NCBI RefSeq assembly: GCF_046630445.1
Contig: NC_092335.1
Coordinates: forward strand, 310,234,501 to 310,298,500
Direction: 5' to 3'
Length of the DNA: 64,000 bases
Origin: Rutidosis leptorrhynchoides
Lineage: Eukaryota; Streptophyta; Magnoliopsida; Asterales; Asteraceae
The notes below the pieces were generated by a model. That model searched no databases, was not told where the DNA came from, and saw only the letters and a program-made list of their open reading frames with translations. Position numbers and translations under genes: made by a program. Below are positions 36,932 through 56,066 of this stretch, piece by piece (the stretch's first letter is position 1; every line of letters starts with the position of its first letter).

Positions 36932-37090
36932 GATCTTTCCAAACTAGCATTTGATCCATCCACACCAAAATAATTCAAACTTCCTATTTTACCCTTAAAC
37001 TACTATTAGGTCAACATACTATTTTTAATGGGTAAAATTGGTAATTAATTTGTTTTGGTGTGGATGGATTAAAACTAGTGTGGCAGGATC
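36932..37090. mobile_element. Foldback/MITE-like inverted repeat (159 bp)
   Basis: Arms 36932-36975 and 37047-37090 are imperfect inverted copies (44 bp, sharing ATCCATCCACACCAAAA). The loop is about 71 bp. No clear target duplication is visible, so the superfamily is open. Confidence 0.55.
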
Positions 37091-37384
37091 AACCAAAATT
37101 TTTTGAATTTATCATAATTTTGGAATGAAAAAATTTGGATCAGCTTCAAAATTTGGTTTCGTGATCCGTGATATTGGCGGTACTGTTGAGAGGGTACGTT
37201 TTAGTGAAAATTAATTGAGGATAACTTCTTACATATATATTTACGTATCTATGGAATATTAAATAAATACTAGTAATATTTAACTAAAAAATAATATAAG
37301 TATAAGTTATAAGTTAATATAAGTAAAATAAATAATATAACTTATACTAAATGTATTTGATACTATCAATACTTAATAATTAAT

Positions 37385-37823
37385 GGGTTAAAGCCACAAA
37401 TTAGCTATATACATTCTCAAATGTCCCGATGTTGCCCATATACACATTTGCGTCTCACTGTCGTCTACAAATTTTCAAAAAATGTACCAATGTCAACATT
37501 TCGTTACCGGTTACCTGTTGAACTGGTAAAGTTATTTATTTAACTTATTTTTTTCATTTTATATGTCCTGATGTCGACCATATACTTTCAGTTGTGTTCC
37601 GATGTCGCCCATATACTTTCAGGGTTTGTTCCGATGTATCACCGACGTGTCATGACTAATTAGAAGCCACATCGTCAATTGTTTTTATTACATGTAAAAA
37701 AAGTACAGTGGGCGACATCGGTACATTTTTTGAAAGTTTGTAGACAACAGTGGGACGCAAATGGTTATATGGGCGACATCGGGACATTTGAGAAAGTATA
37801 TAGCCAATTTGTGGCTTTAACCT
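37385..37823. mobile_element. Mutator-type MITE, 439 bp
   Basis: Terminal inverted repeats of about 105 bp start GGGTTAAAGCCACAAATT on the left and AGGTTAAAGCCACAAATT on the right (reverse strand). They are flanked by an exact 9-bp duplication ATAATTAAT (37376-37384 and 37824-37832). A 9-bp duplication with long terminal repeats is the Mutator-like signature. The interior repeats CCGATGTCGCCCATATA. No coding sequence, so it would depend on a transposase elsewhere. Confidence 0.88.
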
Positions 37824-37928
37824 ATAATTAATTTATAAACTTTATAGAATAAATGTACACATGATTAATTTAATTAGTCAAAAGATGTATTTTTTAAAAA
37901 ATTTATATAATTTGCGTCTCAAGAATCG

Positions 37929-37931
<3 letters not shown>

Positions 37932-38012
<81 letters not shown>
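37932..38012 (+). repeat. (AT)n microsatellite
   Basis: Pure AT run of about 81 bp. Confidence 0.95.
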
Positions 38013-38014
<2 letters not shown>

Positions 38015-38209
38015 TTCATGTTGGTTAACCTAATTGAACATCGTCTATCATAATAGATCCTAATTGAACATCGTTTATCATATACTATATTAATTTGTTT
38101 CCGTACGTACAATACATTATCAATATATGAATCAACATTATTTAGATCGGCGATCACCCGATAAGCGTTCAATTAGACCGAGTGTTAGACACCCCTAAAC
38201 CATATATAT

Positions 38210-38650
38210 AAACCCTTAAACACGTACCTTAACCCTAAAACCTAAATCCTAAACCATAAACATACCCTACACTAAACCCTAAACCCTACCAATGTATGTA
38301 GCAGTAGCTCACCAGCTGATACCTTAGAAGCTGGGACACTGCCATGTGGAAGCTTGACCAAATATGGCGTAGGTTCAATAATCCCCACTTGAGGCAATAA
38401 TTTGCAACTCTAGATAGTGGGATGGCCTGTCACATGGTTGGGTACCTGGTGGCCCGTAATTTTTTGGCATCCGACCCATTCAGGGTAGGTTTGGTGGTTT
38501 CCATAGGAAACAAAGGGTTGTGGTGTCCCAGCCAAAGTAACACCTTAATTTTAACCAAACCCTGAAACCAAAACCCTAAAGCCTGAACATTAAATCTTAA
38601 ATATACCCAAAACATATATTATATTAAACTATAGACCCTAAAAACCCTAA
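38210..38650. repeat. Degenerate telomere-like CCCTAAA tracts
   Basis: Scattered AAACCCTAAA-type units at 38210-38290 and again at 38550-38650, with many variants, flanking about 260 bp of unique sequence. Too degenerate to be a telomere remnant with confidence. Confidence 0.4.
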
Positions 38651-38835
38651 ATCATTAGTGTCGATCTATTAATAAGCTAGCTTTAAGATAATCGATCTTA
38701 TGAGTATACGACACTCTCAAGATCTTCCGATATGCTTTAACATCTCGTCCGATAAGGTGTGGTATATATATACGATCATGGTAAGATCTATTTGGATCAA
38801 GCTTAACCTACATTATTTTTATTATTTTATACTTT

Positions 38836-39038
38836 TCTTTTTTTACGAGGAACCCCCTAACGAGGAGCCATAATGGCTCCCCTCTAGTTGGTAAACCCCG
38901 GGTAAATGACAAGCCAGGCCTCCACCGCTACCAGGAAAAGCATCCTCTAGTCAATCAGTTACTAAATGGAGCTCACCCCAAGGTATTTGCCTTGAAGGGA
39001 ATTGAACCTGTGACCTCTTGCTTCATTGGAAGTCCTGG
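38836..39038 (-). mobile_element. tRNA-derived SINE with target duplication (203 bp)
   Basis: On the minus strand a polymerase III B box AGGTTCAATTCCC lies near 39008-38996, the body runs leftward, and an A-rich tail ends it near 38836. It is flanked by an exact 13-bp duplication TATTTTATACTTT at 38823-38835 and 39039-39051. Box, tail and duplication together identify a SINE. Confidence 0.85.
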
Positions 39039-39470
39039 TATTTTATACTTTATTAATTATTATTTGAATTTTCTCTTAAACTTATATTACATCTTATTAG
39101 ATGTATTTCAATAATCATAATTCATAACTATAACTATAATTATTATGTTACTATTAATAATTTATAATAACATCATATTTAATTGCAATCATTATTTGTT
39201 ATTGAAGATTGAAGATGTGTTTGCAAATCTAAGTTAATTACAATCATCATGTATGGATCATACAGAGTAATTTATAATCAGTTGATATGTAATTGAAGAT
39301 ATAAGTTAATTGCAATCATCCAAAATTTGGGTCAGCTTCTTTCATACGCTTTGTCGATACCCCTTAATTGTTGCAATCTTTGATTTTGAACCAGGTTAAT
39401 TTCTTTCTCCCGCTTACTGAACACACAAATAGTTTTTTTCTAATCAAATGTGTTTGTTCAATTCAGGTCT

Positions 39471-39874
39471 ATGATGGACTCGACTTGGATGTCTTTATGT
39501 AGATCTTTCCATGCATACGAAAAAGGACTTGACAACTTTTAGAACGTATTTTCGCCTAAAAGGAAATGGTGGGTCATAAGTATTATCCGTGCATACATTG
39601 CAATTATCATTGACGGGTAGATAGGGTTGAGGCTAAATCACATCTGCTATGTGACGTGTTTTTGGAAGGCTATCAAATTCCTCCTGAAGATGATACAATA
39701 ATGTGGGATGCTGAAGATGATGTGCAAGGATTGGCCCAATGCGCCTTCCATATGTTAGAAGATGAAGATGAAGATGAAGATGATATCCAACAAACTGAAA
39801 ATCATCATACTGTACCAAACATAAATGCTGAAAGGTTTTATAGAGTATTGGGATATGCAAAGAAAGAACTATAT
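39471..39874 (+). pseudogene. CACTA TNP2 transposase, 5' part
   Basis: Starts near ATG 39471/39474 with STWMSL, followed by an early in-frame stop. A YPCIHC knuckle-like stretch (about 39580) and VFLEGYQIPPEDD follow, then an acidic run EDEDEDEDD. This is the N-terminal Transposase-associated domain pattern of plant TNP2 proteins. It is cut at 39874 by the 10.4-kb element and resumes at 50288. Confidence 0.65.
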
Positions 39875-43102
<3,228 letters not shown>

Positions 43103-43104
43103 GT

Positions 43105-43116
43105 TGGTATCAGAGC
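43105..43116 (+). other. Primer binding site, initiator tRNA-Met
   Basis: TGGTATCAGAGC, two bases after the LTR end, in the context GTTGGTATCAGAGCGGTGG. Confidence 0.92.
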
Positions 43117-43511
43117 GGTGGTCTTAGCGAACCATGTATGCATTAGTGTGTCTAACTGATGAGTCGTTAGGATGCATTAGTGAGTCTGGACTTCGATCGT
43201 GTCTGCATGTCAAAAGTTTTGCTTATCATTTTGTGTCAAAAATTTCCTGCTTATCATTCTTAGAGAATCACTTGCTTATCATTCTTAGTCTAGACACGTC
43301 TTACTGCCTCTATTGCATAGACAGTGTATAGATAAATTCATATCTTAGCGTATCTGTTATTGTTACCTTTGCCTGACAGATTCCGTAGATTCCTCCGTAA
43401 CTTATGGGATTTTAGTATTATATATGCATATGTAAAACTATGTATTGCAGGGTACTAATCTACATCCTATAATCTATTTCTTATCGAAAATCCTTTATCT
43501 GATCGTACAAG

Positions 43512-44020
43512 ATGAATCCCTCAACCAGTTTGAGTCCCAAGGATTCCGAAAACTATTCCGATAGTTATCCCGACAGTTATTCCGAATGGATAGTCATCTA
43601 AGCTCTGGAAGCAACGTCATCAGAATGAATCAACCAATCATCCATCCCCAATTCATCTGATGGATTCGTACTCGACTTAATCAATGGAGACGCGCAGAAG
43701 GCGATCCCTTCCACTAACTGAAATCACCTTTTGGCGAAGAACCTGAAGCACTTACCGGCGAACTTGTTCGTAACACCATTTTCACCCTCATTTCCCGAAT
43801 ATCTCACCACGACTATATCATAACTCAGATTCTAAACCTTATTCATCCGCTCGTTTCGACCGACAATCATCCCGAAATAATATAAGAAGTCAACGAACTT
43901 CGCGCTCGAGTAATCAATTTGGAGAACATGGTGCAAAACTTACCAGCTCCAGCAACATCACCGACACCAACAGTACCATCAGTAACATCATCTGTATCAT
44001 CAACAATCTTTGCCTCAATA
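43512..44020 (+). pseudogene. Gag remnant of non-autonomous Tekay-related element
   Basis: ATG at 43512 opens a short serine-rich frame (NPSTSLSPKDSEN...) that stops within about 30 codons. Later segments still read like a chromovirus gag N-terminus in shifting frames (a NLENMVQNLPAP-like stretch near 43920-43950). There is no knuckle, protease or RT. Confidence 0.45.
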
Positions 44021-47000
44021 TCACATTCTGTACCACGAGCATAATCATCATTCTACGTATCGTTCTATCTATTTTATCTTCGTTCGACATGGCAATTATG
44101 TAATCTCTAATGTTTTATAGATTATGTATCTTAGTTCTAACGGTAAATCAAATGAGATTAATACTATATTAACTCATTAAATCTATAATTACATCTGAAG
44201 AAAATATATATTTAAGTATGTTTTCATAAAAATTGTAATTAAAAATTCTCTTGTACAAACTGTTAATGGTGAAAATATTTTAACGAGTAGGTAATACCCG
44301 AAGAATATTTAGATTTGCATTAATAAGTTACACTGTACATTCTTCGAATCTGATTCAACAGTCATTTACTATCCTACTTACAACCCCAGCTATACGAATC
44401 CGTTCATCACAGAATAACCATTTTCATTCAATTTCATATTTGGATTTTGACCTATCAGAATCCGACAAGTGGCATAATGAAGAAAATATTGGACAAAATA
44501 AAATTTGTTAGAAACAAACAAATTAACTATGAGAAATTGTGTTAAGAATCCACGCTAACTGTTCCTAGCTAATTGTTCCTAGCTAACTGATTACATTTTA
44601 TTTATCGCAATTTACATTCTCGCAATTTTAATTATCGTCATTTAATTTCTGTTATTTACTTTACGCACTTTATTTATCGTTATTTAATTTCTGTTATTTA
44701 TTTTTACGCACTTTAAATATCGGGAGACGTATACAAGGTTTTGACATATCATATTGACACATCTATATATATTATTTGGAATCACCATAGACACTCTATA
44801 TGCAGTAATGATCGAGTTCTCTATACAGGGTTGAGGTTGATTCTCAAATAATATATATACTTTGAGTTGTGATCGAGTCTGAGACATGTACACGGGTCAC
44901 GATACGTATTAATTAATTCGAATATTATATATTAAACTATATATGAATTATTGAATTGCTAACTGTGGACAATTAAAATCAATTAAAATATTGACTATAA
45001 CATATGAAACTAAACAATTCTTCAAGTTTGCCACTTGACTTCATCTTAAACCTCATTTGTATCTTGACGATTACAATCTGCGTTCAAACCTTTCGCAAAT
45101 CTTGGAAACACCTCAATCGATAGGAAGATCCAACTACACGTATATGTGTTAGATCCTTTAGCATTGTTATTACAAAAAAAAAAAATTAACTTTGCAATCC
45201 CTTTTCAAATTAGAAAATTTTGTCACAGCTCCAGCAAGTCAACTTCGACGTTTCATTCGAAACAACTCTATTATAACCTCGATATATATGCATGCTCTTT
45301 TATTGTTACCGGGGAACCTTTTATATTCCACTATAGTATCAACAGACGTACCAGCAAACTCGTTACTTTTTGGCTTAAATCTCTCTGACAAATCATTATA
45401 TTTATTCATTGAAACCGTATCATATACTCATCCGCATCTGGTAACGAGAATTGCCATACCAATTACCGGGAATCAGCAATCAGTAATTTGAAATCTCGCA
45501 GCATGTCTACATCAACAGTTATATGTAAACATATGACATTTATCTCTTAGAATTATGATCTTTTATTCTGAAATTCTGAAAAGCACCCAGTCTGCAAATT
45601 AATGCTCTGAATTTTTAAAAGTTGAATGAAGCAACAAAAACTGTAAATGACCTCAACAGTCAAAAGTTGATGATAAAGAATGGAGTATTGGAAACACTCA
45701 ATAGAAAATTTAGTACCGAAAATCGGATTATACGAAACTATGAAGGAAACCGTGGACAAATCACAAAGAATAAGTTTGACTTCAAAGAATCCAAATGATT
45801 CAATGCCTGCTGAAATCTTTAGTGAATATCTTGCTTCTGACTCCAAACTCTTGCGGACAAAATTTTCTTCATCATCCTTCGATATTAGAAATTCCAAGAT
45901 ATCATAGTATCTTTCATTATAAATATCCTCTATATTTCTGAAGATATTTTCATAACTATTCTTATCTGAAATCATTAATCTCTTTGTGCTATCAGTGTTA
46001 CATCATATAGAAACTGTTAGTTTCTATATTCTGTAAACTTTCAAACTTAAAATATGAATGCTATTGAAGTAATGTTGGGAACTGATGCATGAGTTAGTAT
46101 AATATAATGACACTTGATCAACGTGATTATATTACAGTAAGTCATGCTGAGTTTCTGAATGGAACATGATGATTCACAGATTATAACGCCATCATGTGTC
46201 ATGTTACATAACTTTTTCATTCTGATTAACTTCTGAACATATCAAGAAAATATATTCTTGATAGTTCTATTCTCAGTGATTATGGTAATTTGACAAATCA
46301 AATCGTGCTAATACATTCTTTCTTATATAGAACATGATGTTTATCCGAAATTCCATACGTATGAATTCTGGATCGTTACTCGCTTTACTAGAGGTCGGGA
46401 GGATAATAAAAAGGCAAAGAGCTCCAAAATATAAGAGAAAATATTAAGCCCAATAACAACACGGAGGTTACAAACCGTGGGTATTAATAAGAATAGCAAC
46501 ATAAAGACACGGTAGAATTAAGAATAGTATCATCCCAAGGTAATAGTAGGAGTAACCAAATCTTTCTGGTAGAAGATTGAAAAGAAGGATGACAGAAATG
46601 ATAAATAGGAAAATATCAAGGATTAGAATAGTATGAAGCATTTTTACGATCTTTTGGATGTATGAACTAAGAAAGAAAATATAGGAATGGTGAGAATAAT
46701 ATGGAAGAGTTTAATTTATAATGGAAATATCAGAAAGGGTAATCGAGGCAGATCATCGCATTTAATTAAAGAGATCTTAATTTCTTTATTCACCAAAGAA
46801 TCAAATCTTATAGAGATTTCGAAGATTTTCATTCCTTGAATTTCGAAAATCTACCGAGACTACATCAAAAGTTAAATCTCTATCTCAATCTTTTGCGACA
46901 GCATCACTTGAACACTCCACATAATCGAATCGTTTTATCTATATTCATCAATAATGATAACACCCTATTTATCAACTCATATTCGGAAAAAAAAAAGATT

Positions 47001-47063
47001 TTATTTTTAGCCATGACGACCTCACTCAAATTTCGGGACGAAATTTCTTTAACGGGTAGGTAC
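44021..47063 (+). other. Non-coding interior of the non-autonomous element
   Basis: About 3 kb with no convincing ORF in either strand. The block 44684-44893 matches 59289-59504, inside the minus-strand Tekay LTR, in the same orientation relative to each element. It ends with a purine/pyrimidine context AACGGGTAGGTAC at 47051-47063 just before the 3' LTR. Confidence 0.6.
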
Positions 47064-50287
<3,224 letters not shown>

Positions 50288-53200
50288 TATATCCCGCCTG
50301 TAAGTTCTCTATTCTTTCGTTCATTGTTAGACTCTTCCATTCAAAGTGTGTTGGAAAATGTAATGAAAAAGGACTCAACATGATTCTTGACACAATGAGG
50401 GAAGCCTTCCCTCATGCTTGCATACCGAAGTCATTTTATGAAGTTAGGAAGACAATAAGAGAGTTGGGTCTTGGTTATGAGAAAATTGATGCTTATCCAA
50501 ATGATTGTATCTTGTACTGGAAACATAACAAGGACAAAATTAAATGTGACGTATGTCAGACCTCAAGATATAAACAAAGTAACAATGATTCTGATGAGTC
50601 AACTAAACAAGCTGATCATAATGATGGTGATTATAAAGGTAAGAAGGTTAGAGAAAATGCATTATGCTATTTTCCACTCATACTACACTTTCAAAGATTG
50701 TTTATGTACCCGAAAACGGTTGAGTCCATGAGATGGCATGAAGAGAGTCATATGAAAGATGGTCTACTGAGACATCCCGCATATTCACCAGCCTGGAAAA
50801 CATTTAATTACCAGAATCATGAATTCGCTAAAGAACCTCGTAATGTGAGGGTTGGTTTGGAAAATGATGGGTTTAACCCTGTTGGAAACATGAGTATTTC
50901 ACATAGTACATGGCCAGTTGTTTTGATGTCGTATAATCTACCTCCATGGTTGTGCATGAAAAAACCTTTTTTATTCCTTACTTTACTTTTATCCGGTCCA
51001 TCTGCTCCAGGTAATAATATAAACGTCTATATGCAACCTCTAGTTGATGAGTTGAATGAGTTGTGGGATACTTGAGTTAATACTTATGAAGCATCAACAA
51101 AGAGTAACTTCCAACTGCGTGCTGGTTTGATATGGACGGTAAGTGACTTTCCTATTTATGTAAATTTATAGGGTTGGAGAATTAAAGGTAAATTAGCTTG
51201 TCCTTCTTGCAATAAGGAAACCAAATCAATACGGTACCAAACTCCCACAAAGAAATCTTCATGGCATATCGTCACTGGTTGGAAATGTTGCATGCTTTCC
51301 GTTTGTTAAAATATGCTTTTAATCGCACGGAAGAACATGAAGGACTACCACGTTGCTTAACAGGGAAAGACGTGCTTGCAGAGCTGAATGGTTTTAAAAT
51401 AAAATTTGGAAAACTAGTGAAGGATAACCTATCCTTACCATATAACTGGAAGAAGAGAAGATATTTTTTTTTAGTTTCCATACTGGAAAAATAAATTATT
51501 ACGTCATACTATAGACGTAATGCATACTGAAAAGAATGTATGTGATAGTGTCAATGGACGCCGTGATTTGGAAAGACCAAGGATCATTTAAATGGATGCT
51601 GTGATTTGGAAGAAATGGGTATTAGACATGAACTTCATCCAGAACCCTTACCAAATAGCAAAGTGTTTTTGTATCCTCCATGTTTCTTAATGGATAAAAA
51701 AGAGAAAGAAAATGTTTTGTAATGTGCTTAAATCAGTAAAAGTGCCATATGGTTATGCAGCTAATATTTCTAGGTGCATTCAGGTAAAACCTCCAAAAAT
51801 TTTAGGCCTAAAAACTCACGATAATCATATTTTGATATAGCAGTTGCTTCCCGTGCCCATAAAAAATATTATACCTAAGAATGTGTGTTCTGTTATCATG
51901 AATTTATGTCGGTACTACAGACAGTTATGCTTAAAAGTTCTTAATCCTACTGATTTAGTTAAGATGGAAAAAGATATTGGAAACATACTTTGTGAATTAG
52001 AAAGGATTTTTACACCATCTTTTTTTGACGTTATGATTCATCTATCGGTTCATATAGCTTCAGAGGCCGGATTAGGGGACCTGTTCATTACCGTTGGATG
52101 TATCCAATCGAGAGGTGACCACTTATGCTGTAGTAAATTATATACTTGTTTAAATATAACATTTTTGAATTAATATGATATAAACTTTTTTTTACCACTC
52201 GGGTATTTAGGTACATAAAAATATTATGTGTGAAACTATAGTAAACCCAAGGGTTCAATAGCAGAAGGATATTTAGCGGAAGATGTTTTTCATTTTGTTC
52301 TTTGTATTTAGCAAGTGACGTCGAGACTATATATAATAAGACTAGTCGAAATCATGATGGTGGTGGTGATGAGACTGTTTTACCAATATTGTGTATGTCT
52401 GGTCGACCCATTGGTGCAACAAACGTAGAAAGACTCGGCTATGACACTTTGGCTATTGCACACTCATATGTGTTGGTAAATTGTAGTGAAATATATTTCT
52501 TACGAATGTAAGTTATTTAAATTTACTATGTTATGAGATTTTTTTATGACATTGTGTAATATTGACGATAATGTACATTATTCTCTTTTTGTTACTTTGA
52601 TTGCAGAGACCATCTGAATATTCCTACTCATGGAAATCAGCATAAACGTAAGCGTGACATTCAATGTTTATATAGTCTGGAGTTTCAGTAGTGGTTGTCG
52701 GATTTATTTTGCTACTTATATTACGATAATGTACGTAGTGATGATATAACTGAGCGTAAATTATTAACAAATTCCCTCAAATCAGGTTGATGAGGATATG
52801 GCTAGTTGTAGGGATAACAAAATCACAAGTGATATAAACAAGTTGGTAATCGGTCCAAACGAGGTTGTAAAGAAATATAAGGGATATATCATAAATGGTT
52901 TCTGATTTAACATTAAAGATGTAGAGAAGAATAGGACAATACAAAATAGCGGAGTTATGCTTGAGGCTATAACAAGTAGATTCTCTAGTGCTAGAGATAA
53001 CAATCCTGTTACGGGACATGTAACTTACTACGGTGTTTTAAATGATATAATCAAGTTGCTATATGCTGATGACAAGAAAGTAGTTTTGTTCCATTGTGAT
53101 TCGATATCAGGTAGTTCCAGGATAAAATTTGATGAGAATGGGTTTACGATAATCCATTTTCGAGGTCTGAAGCAAACTAAAGAGCCTTATATCCTAGCTT

Positions 53201-53430
53201 CGCAAGCACAACAAGTATTTTATGCTAAAGATCATGTTCGTAAAGGTTGGAAAGTTGTGATCAAGACAACACCTAGAGATAATTTTGACATGAATGAACA
53301 AATGTGTATCGATGATGTAGAAACACATTTGCAGAGTGACACACCGTTGGGTCCTGAACTTGTAGAAAATGCGACTATTGAATTGGTTGCTGCTACAAAT
53401 AAATATCAAATTGGAGACGCTTCCAGATGA
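50288..53430 (+). pseudogene. CACTA TNP2 transposase, 3' part (Transposase_21, DUF4218, DUF4216)
   Basis: After the insertion the gene resumes. An unbroken stretch at 50380-51075 has FYEVRKTIRELGLGYEKID, YPNDCILYWKHN, C-X2-C and MRWHEE-like positions and SGPSAPGNNINVYMQPL, the Transposase_21 core. A DUF4218-like block is at 51844-52100 (NLCRYYRQLCLKVL). A DUF4216-like block is at 52957-53290 (YYGVLNDIIKLLY, KTKEPYILASQAQQVFY). Stops, frame changes and intron-like gaps lie between. It cannot make an active transposase. Confidence 0.85.
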
Positions 53431-53553
53431 AATATTAAGGATAACTCTGAAGTTTTGTATTGTGTAGTTTATCATGTAGTTTTCGAGTTCTGTTCCTTTT
53501 TCTTTCGTTAAATTGTAACCTTTGCAACATCATTTGACATTTGTTCGTATAGT

Positions 53554-53665
53554 ACAGATAAAGAAATGTTTTGATTGTGTGGTAACTTGTAATTTACTTT
53601 ATCGGTAACAGTACTAAGTTACATGCGTCCCTATTATGTAGGTAATAATACTCTAGGTCATGATT
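53554..53665 (+). repeat. Inverted repeat arm 1, after TNP2
   Basis: About 110 bp, roughly 85% identical to the reverse complement of 55424-55557. It lies just after the TNP2 pseudogene, perhaps its 3' untranslated region. Confidence 0.7.
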
Positions 53666-54468
53666 AAAAGTGTACATGTCACTTCTATATTAATTCTGGT
53701 GTTTGGCAAATGAGGTTTAAAAAGTAATTAGGTACATTTTTGTAACACCAAAACGTGGTTATGAAATTAAACAGCACCACATGCGCAACCGTTAGATTAC
53801 TTTATTATTTTATAAATCATTTTTCTTTTCATTATTCACCTTAAGTGGGTAAATATGAGATTTCTAAAATTAATAAGGATGGTATATGATAAAAAAAACC
53901 TAACTCGTAATATTGGAAAATATTGCATTATGTATTTTGTTTGAAATATTAACACATTGATTTTTTTATTTTTTAGTTATAAATATTATCGTAAAAGGCA
54001 GTTAATGGATGAAAACAAATTTTGAGTTAATGGATGCGTGATAAACAAAATTTGAGCTAATTTCGTAATAGATTGCTCAAATCACTCAAATTGTCTATTT
54101 TATTTTAATCATAATTGAATATTATTATGTAATATTTGAACGTGGATATCAATGACTTTGATCTAATGGTCCTCATCCAAAGTTACTTTTAATCTAAGGG
54201 TTAATTATTTTCCATGTAATCCTTTAGTTAACATAATTTTCTAATAAAATTAGAAGTATATATACTGTATATTTTATTTTTACTCTAAATCATCATTTAG
54301 TGCACACGTGGAACTTTGACGTCGGTTGAGTATACCAAAAATCAACTTTAAGAGGACTTGGGCATACGGCAAGTTGTCTTTTCTGTCTTGTTATTTGCCA
54401 TCATCTTCTTCTACAAACCTAAGTACAATTTTCATCTTTTTACAGTATCTTTTAAACAAAATACAAAA
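53666..54468. other. Intergenic stretch before F-box copy 1
   Basis: No ORF. The segment from about 53835 (TTCACCTTAAGTGGGTAAAT) is repeated at about 55748 ahead of F-box copy 2, marking a tandem duplication unit of about 1.9 kb. Confidence 0.6.
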
Positions 54469-55167
54469 ATGGATGTTAGGCATCTCGCAAAAAAAATGGA
54501 TGTTAGGGTTCGACAACAGAACATTCAAGAAGATCTTCCACAAGATATGCTTATGGAAATCTTGTCTAGAGTTGGTCAAAATTCATCTGCTCAGTTGTTC
54601 ATGGTGAAGTTGGTTTGCAAAGCGTTTGAGAAGCATTCCGAGGATGCTTTGGTTTATAAAAGGCTTTCCTTTGATAGGTGGTGTATCTCACCTTGGGGAA
54701 ACCATAATTTGGCCCATATTTTCCTTTATTATATGTATTTTGGAAACCCTAATACAATTTTTCGCTATGGTTTTTTGATTCTATATACCCCAATATAGGG
54801 CTTCTTTTATTAGAAAAAGCTTTAAATATGCAACTTTTTGAGGCATGTTATGTTTATGGTTTGGTCATGTTTTCCTCTCACCAAATAGAAGAAAAGGACA
54901 TCAGATTACAAATTCTTAATCAAACATTTCCACCGGTACCGGATTTGGTGGTTGAGGTGAGAACCAAGGTTTTTGATTAGTTGCGATGCTTATGGGTATT
55001 ATTTAACCCACATCCTTGACGTCGCAACATGCTGCACTATCAAGGGCCACAATGGTTATTTTCCACTTGACCTTGGGTGGAAAATTATATTGACTCAACC
55101 GGAATGCATGTCTTGTTTTTGGTCCTATGAGTTCCGTGTTTTTGCTGAACGATTTGGGTTTAACTAG
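54469..55167 (+). pseudogene. F-box protein pseudogene, copy 1 (At2g35280-like family)
   Basis: ATG 54469. The F-box core LPQDMLMEILSRV is near 54535-54573, followed by KLVCKAFEKHSEDALVYKRLSF. F-box proteins of this type bring substrates to SCF ubiquitin ligases. The frame stops near 54798. Homologous sequence continues in another frame (VYGLVMFSSHQIEEKD, FPPVPDLVV near 54850-54960) and ends with a CMSCFWSYEFRVFAERFG block at 55107-55160. Several breaks make it a pseudogene. Family assignment is from the F-box plus the Sel1-like downstream pattern. Confidence 0.65.
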
Positions 55168-55423
55168 ATTTGTTAGTATTTTATGTTTTCTATAATTTAG
55201 ATTTTGTATAAATTTTACTCACCAGTTAATGTAAATATTAGTAATTATGTCTATTATCATATATCAGTTTATTTCCATTTGAGATGTTATATGTTAATTA
55301 CGAAGTACTAGTATTTTTCTATGCCTATGTTAATGTTTTTGCAGAACGTTTGTGATGTTACTGTATTTTTATAATCTACGTTAAGTAATATTTTAATATT
55401 AAATACTGAGTGAAAAGTAAAAT

Positions 55424-55557
55424 AATCATGACTTTAGATTATTACCTACATAATAGGCCAGGAATTACCTGCATAATAGGCCATGAAGCATGTAACTTAC
55501 TGTTACCTATAAAGTAAATTGCAAGTTACAACACATACAAAACATTTCTTTATTTGT
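55424..55557 (-). repeat. Inverted repeat arm 2, between F-box copies
   Basis: Reverse-complement counterpart of 53554-53665, with an extra internal duplication of about 24 bp. The two arms bracket F-box copy 1. Confidence 0.7.
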
Positions 55558-56066
55558 TGGATTTAGTCACTAAATAACCATTCTCATTATTATCTTGAAA
55601 TTTAAATTCAAAAAATTAGATCTCAATCTATATACGTATATCTCATAGGGTTTTTATCATATGTATCCCTGTTAACCTTTAAAATTACATATTTACTCAC
55701 TTAAATATGTTACCTTTAGACATTAAAAATGGACATATATGATATTATTCACCTTAAGTGGGTAAATATGAGATTTCAAAAATTAAGAATATGGATAGTA
55801 TATGATAAAAAAAACATATCTCGTAACCTTGAAAATATTATATACTTAGATAAAATAAAATCAGCGCATTAAATGCACGTCTATTAAGTATCACTAAAAA
55901 TCCCCTTTAAAGGTTAAGATGGCAGACAAAAAGTTGAATATTTTCTCAAATACAATATTCTCGATCTTTGTTGTATTTTCCCATCATCTTCATCTACAAA
56001 AACCTCTCTCAAGTACACCAAACACAAAAAATTAAAAAAACTTTTTATTTTTTAAAGAATATAAAA

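Noticed and set aside
37072..37080. CACTAG at the foldback arm as a CACTA transposon terminus.
   Set aside because: No matching inverted terminus or 3-bp duplication was found near either transposase pseudogene.
38210..38290. True interstitial telomere.
   Set aside because: Units are too degenerate and irregular; recorded only as telomere-like.
45553..45975. 140-codon minus-strand ORF in the interior of the non-autonomous element.
   Set aside because: No domain or homologous ORF seen. AT-rich composition makes a chance frame of this size plausible.
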